The notes beneath the pieces are model-generated. The model made no database searches, was not told the DNA's origin, and saw only the letters and a program-made list of their open reading frames with translations. The translations under genes and the position numbers were made by a program. Positions 5,685-5,772 of a DNA stretch of 5,772 bases are shown here, in pieces. Each line of letters starts with the position of its first letter. Positions within the stretch are counted from its first letter, which is position 1. This stretch comes from an uncultured bacterium (GTDB taxonomy: Bacteria; Actinomycetota; Coriobacteriia; Coriobacteriales; Coriobacteriaceae), in NCBI GenBank assembly GCA_905215225.1, contig CAJMPM010000106.1, positions 1-5,772 on the forward strand, given 5' to 3'.

Positions 5685-5711
5685 CAAAGGGACTATCCTT
5701 TTGCCACATTC
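5677..5711. repeat. Imperfect inverted repeat (REP-like) overlapping the trmL stop codon
   Basis: GAATGTG (5677-5683) pairs with CACATTC (5705-5711). After an A-C mismatch, CAAAGG (5685-5690) pairs with CCTTTTG (5697-5703) with one bulged T, around the loop GACTAT. No T run follows, so it is not a typical terminator. The core CAAAGGGACTATCCTTTTG resembles a decayed copy of short palindromes with a GGGAC...GTCCC centre that recur between genes in several bacterial lineages; that resemblance is from memory and unverified. The element contains the last Met codon and TGA stop of trmL. Confidence 0.5.
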
Positions 5712-5772
5712 GCGCGCCACGACGCTGGCACACACGCCTAATTGATGATCTAGATAAAGGCCCTCACTTTTA

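Noticed and set aside
5712..5772. Promoter or short gene at the right edge
   Set aside because: TTGATG at 5742-5747 has no -10 box at proper spacing inside the window, and no open frame with a ribosome site is present.

Overview
The window looks like ordinary chromosomal sequence from a high-GC (roughly 60% by eye) gut actinobacterium. The best guess is a Collinsella-like member of the Coriobacteriia. The guess rests on codon bias (GCC, CTC, ATC, GAG), GGAGG-type ribosome binding sites, and the style of the c-di-GMP, flavodoxin and ArsC-like proteins; no rRNA or other taxonomic marker is present. All six genes are on the + strand and packed closely. I see no tRNA, rRNA, CRISPR array, insertion sequence or prophage gene.

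Bases 1-2717 form a cyclic-di-GMP signalling block. The first gene enters truncated at its 5' end and encodes the end of a degenerate GGDEF domain (GQDDF) followed by an EAL phosphodiesterase domain with every catalytic residue present. After a 126-bp gap comes a 509-residue protein with an intact N-terminal GGDEF domain, a central PAS-like domain and a second, degenerate GGDEF domain. Together they look like a breakdown/synthesis pair for c-di-GMP.

Bases 2792-3772 hold two closely spaced genes (15-bp gap), probably one operon. One is a flavodoxin-fold protein with a compact four-cysteine cluster like that of iron-sulfur flavoproteins. The other is a short Spx/ArsC-type thioredoxin-fold protein that has lost the usual active-site cysteine.

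Bases 3859-4989 encode a CobW/COG0523 GTPase (probable metallochaperone) with Walker A, CxCC and NKxD motifs. It is followed by a very strong intrinsic terminator (15-bp perfect stem, 3-nt loop, T5). Only 21 bases separate that terminator from the last gene, trmL (5085-5684), a SPOUT tRNA 2'-O-methyltransferase. Its catalytic fold carries an in-frame extra segment of about 43 residues relative to E. coli TrmL, placed between the last two SAM-binding motifs.

The 3' end of trmL, including its stop codon, lies inside an imperfect inverted repeat resembling the short GGGAC...GTCCC intergenic repeats of several bacterial lineages. Bases 5712-5772 hold no gene that I can support. The points most worth a second look are the TrmL insertion, the cysteine-less ArsC-like protein, the degenerate nucleotide-binding GGDEF domain, the terminator at the mouth of trmL and the repeat at its end. 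I find no clear evidence of a wholly new multi-gene system.
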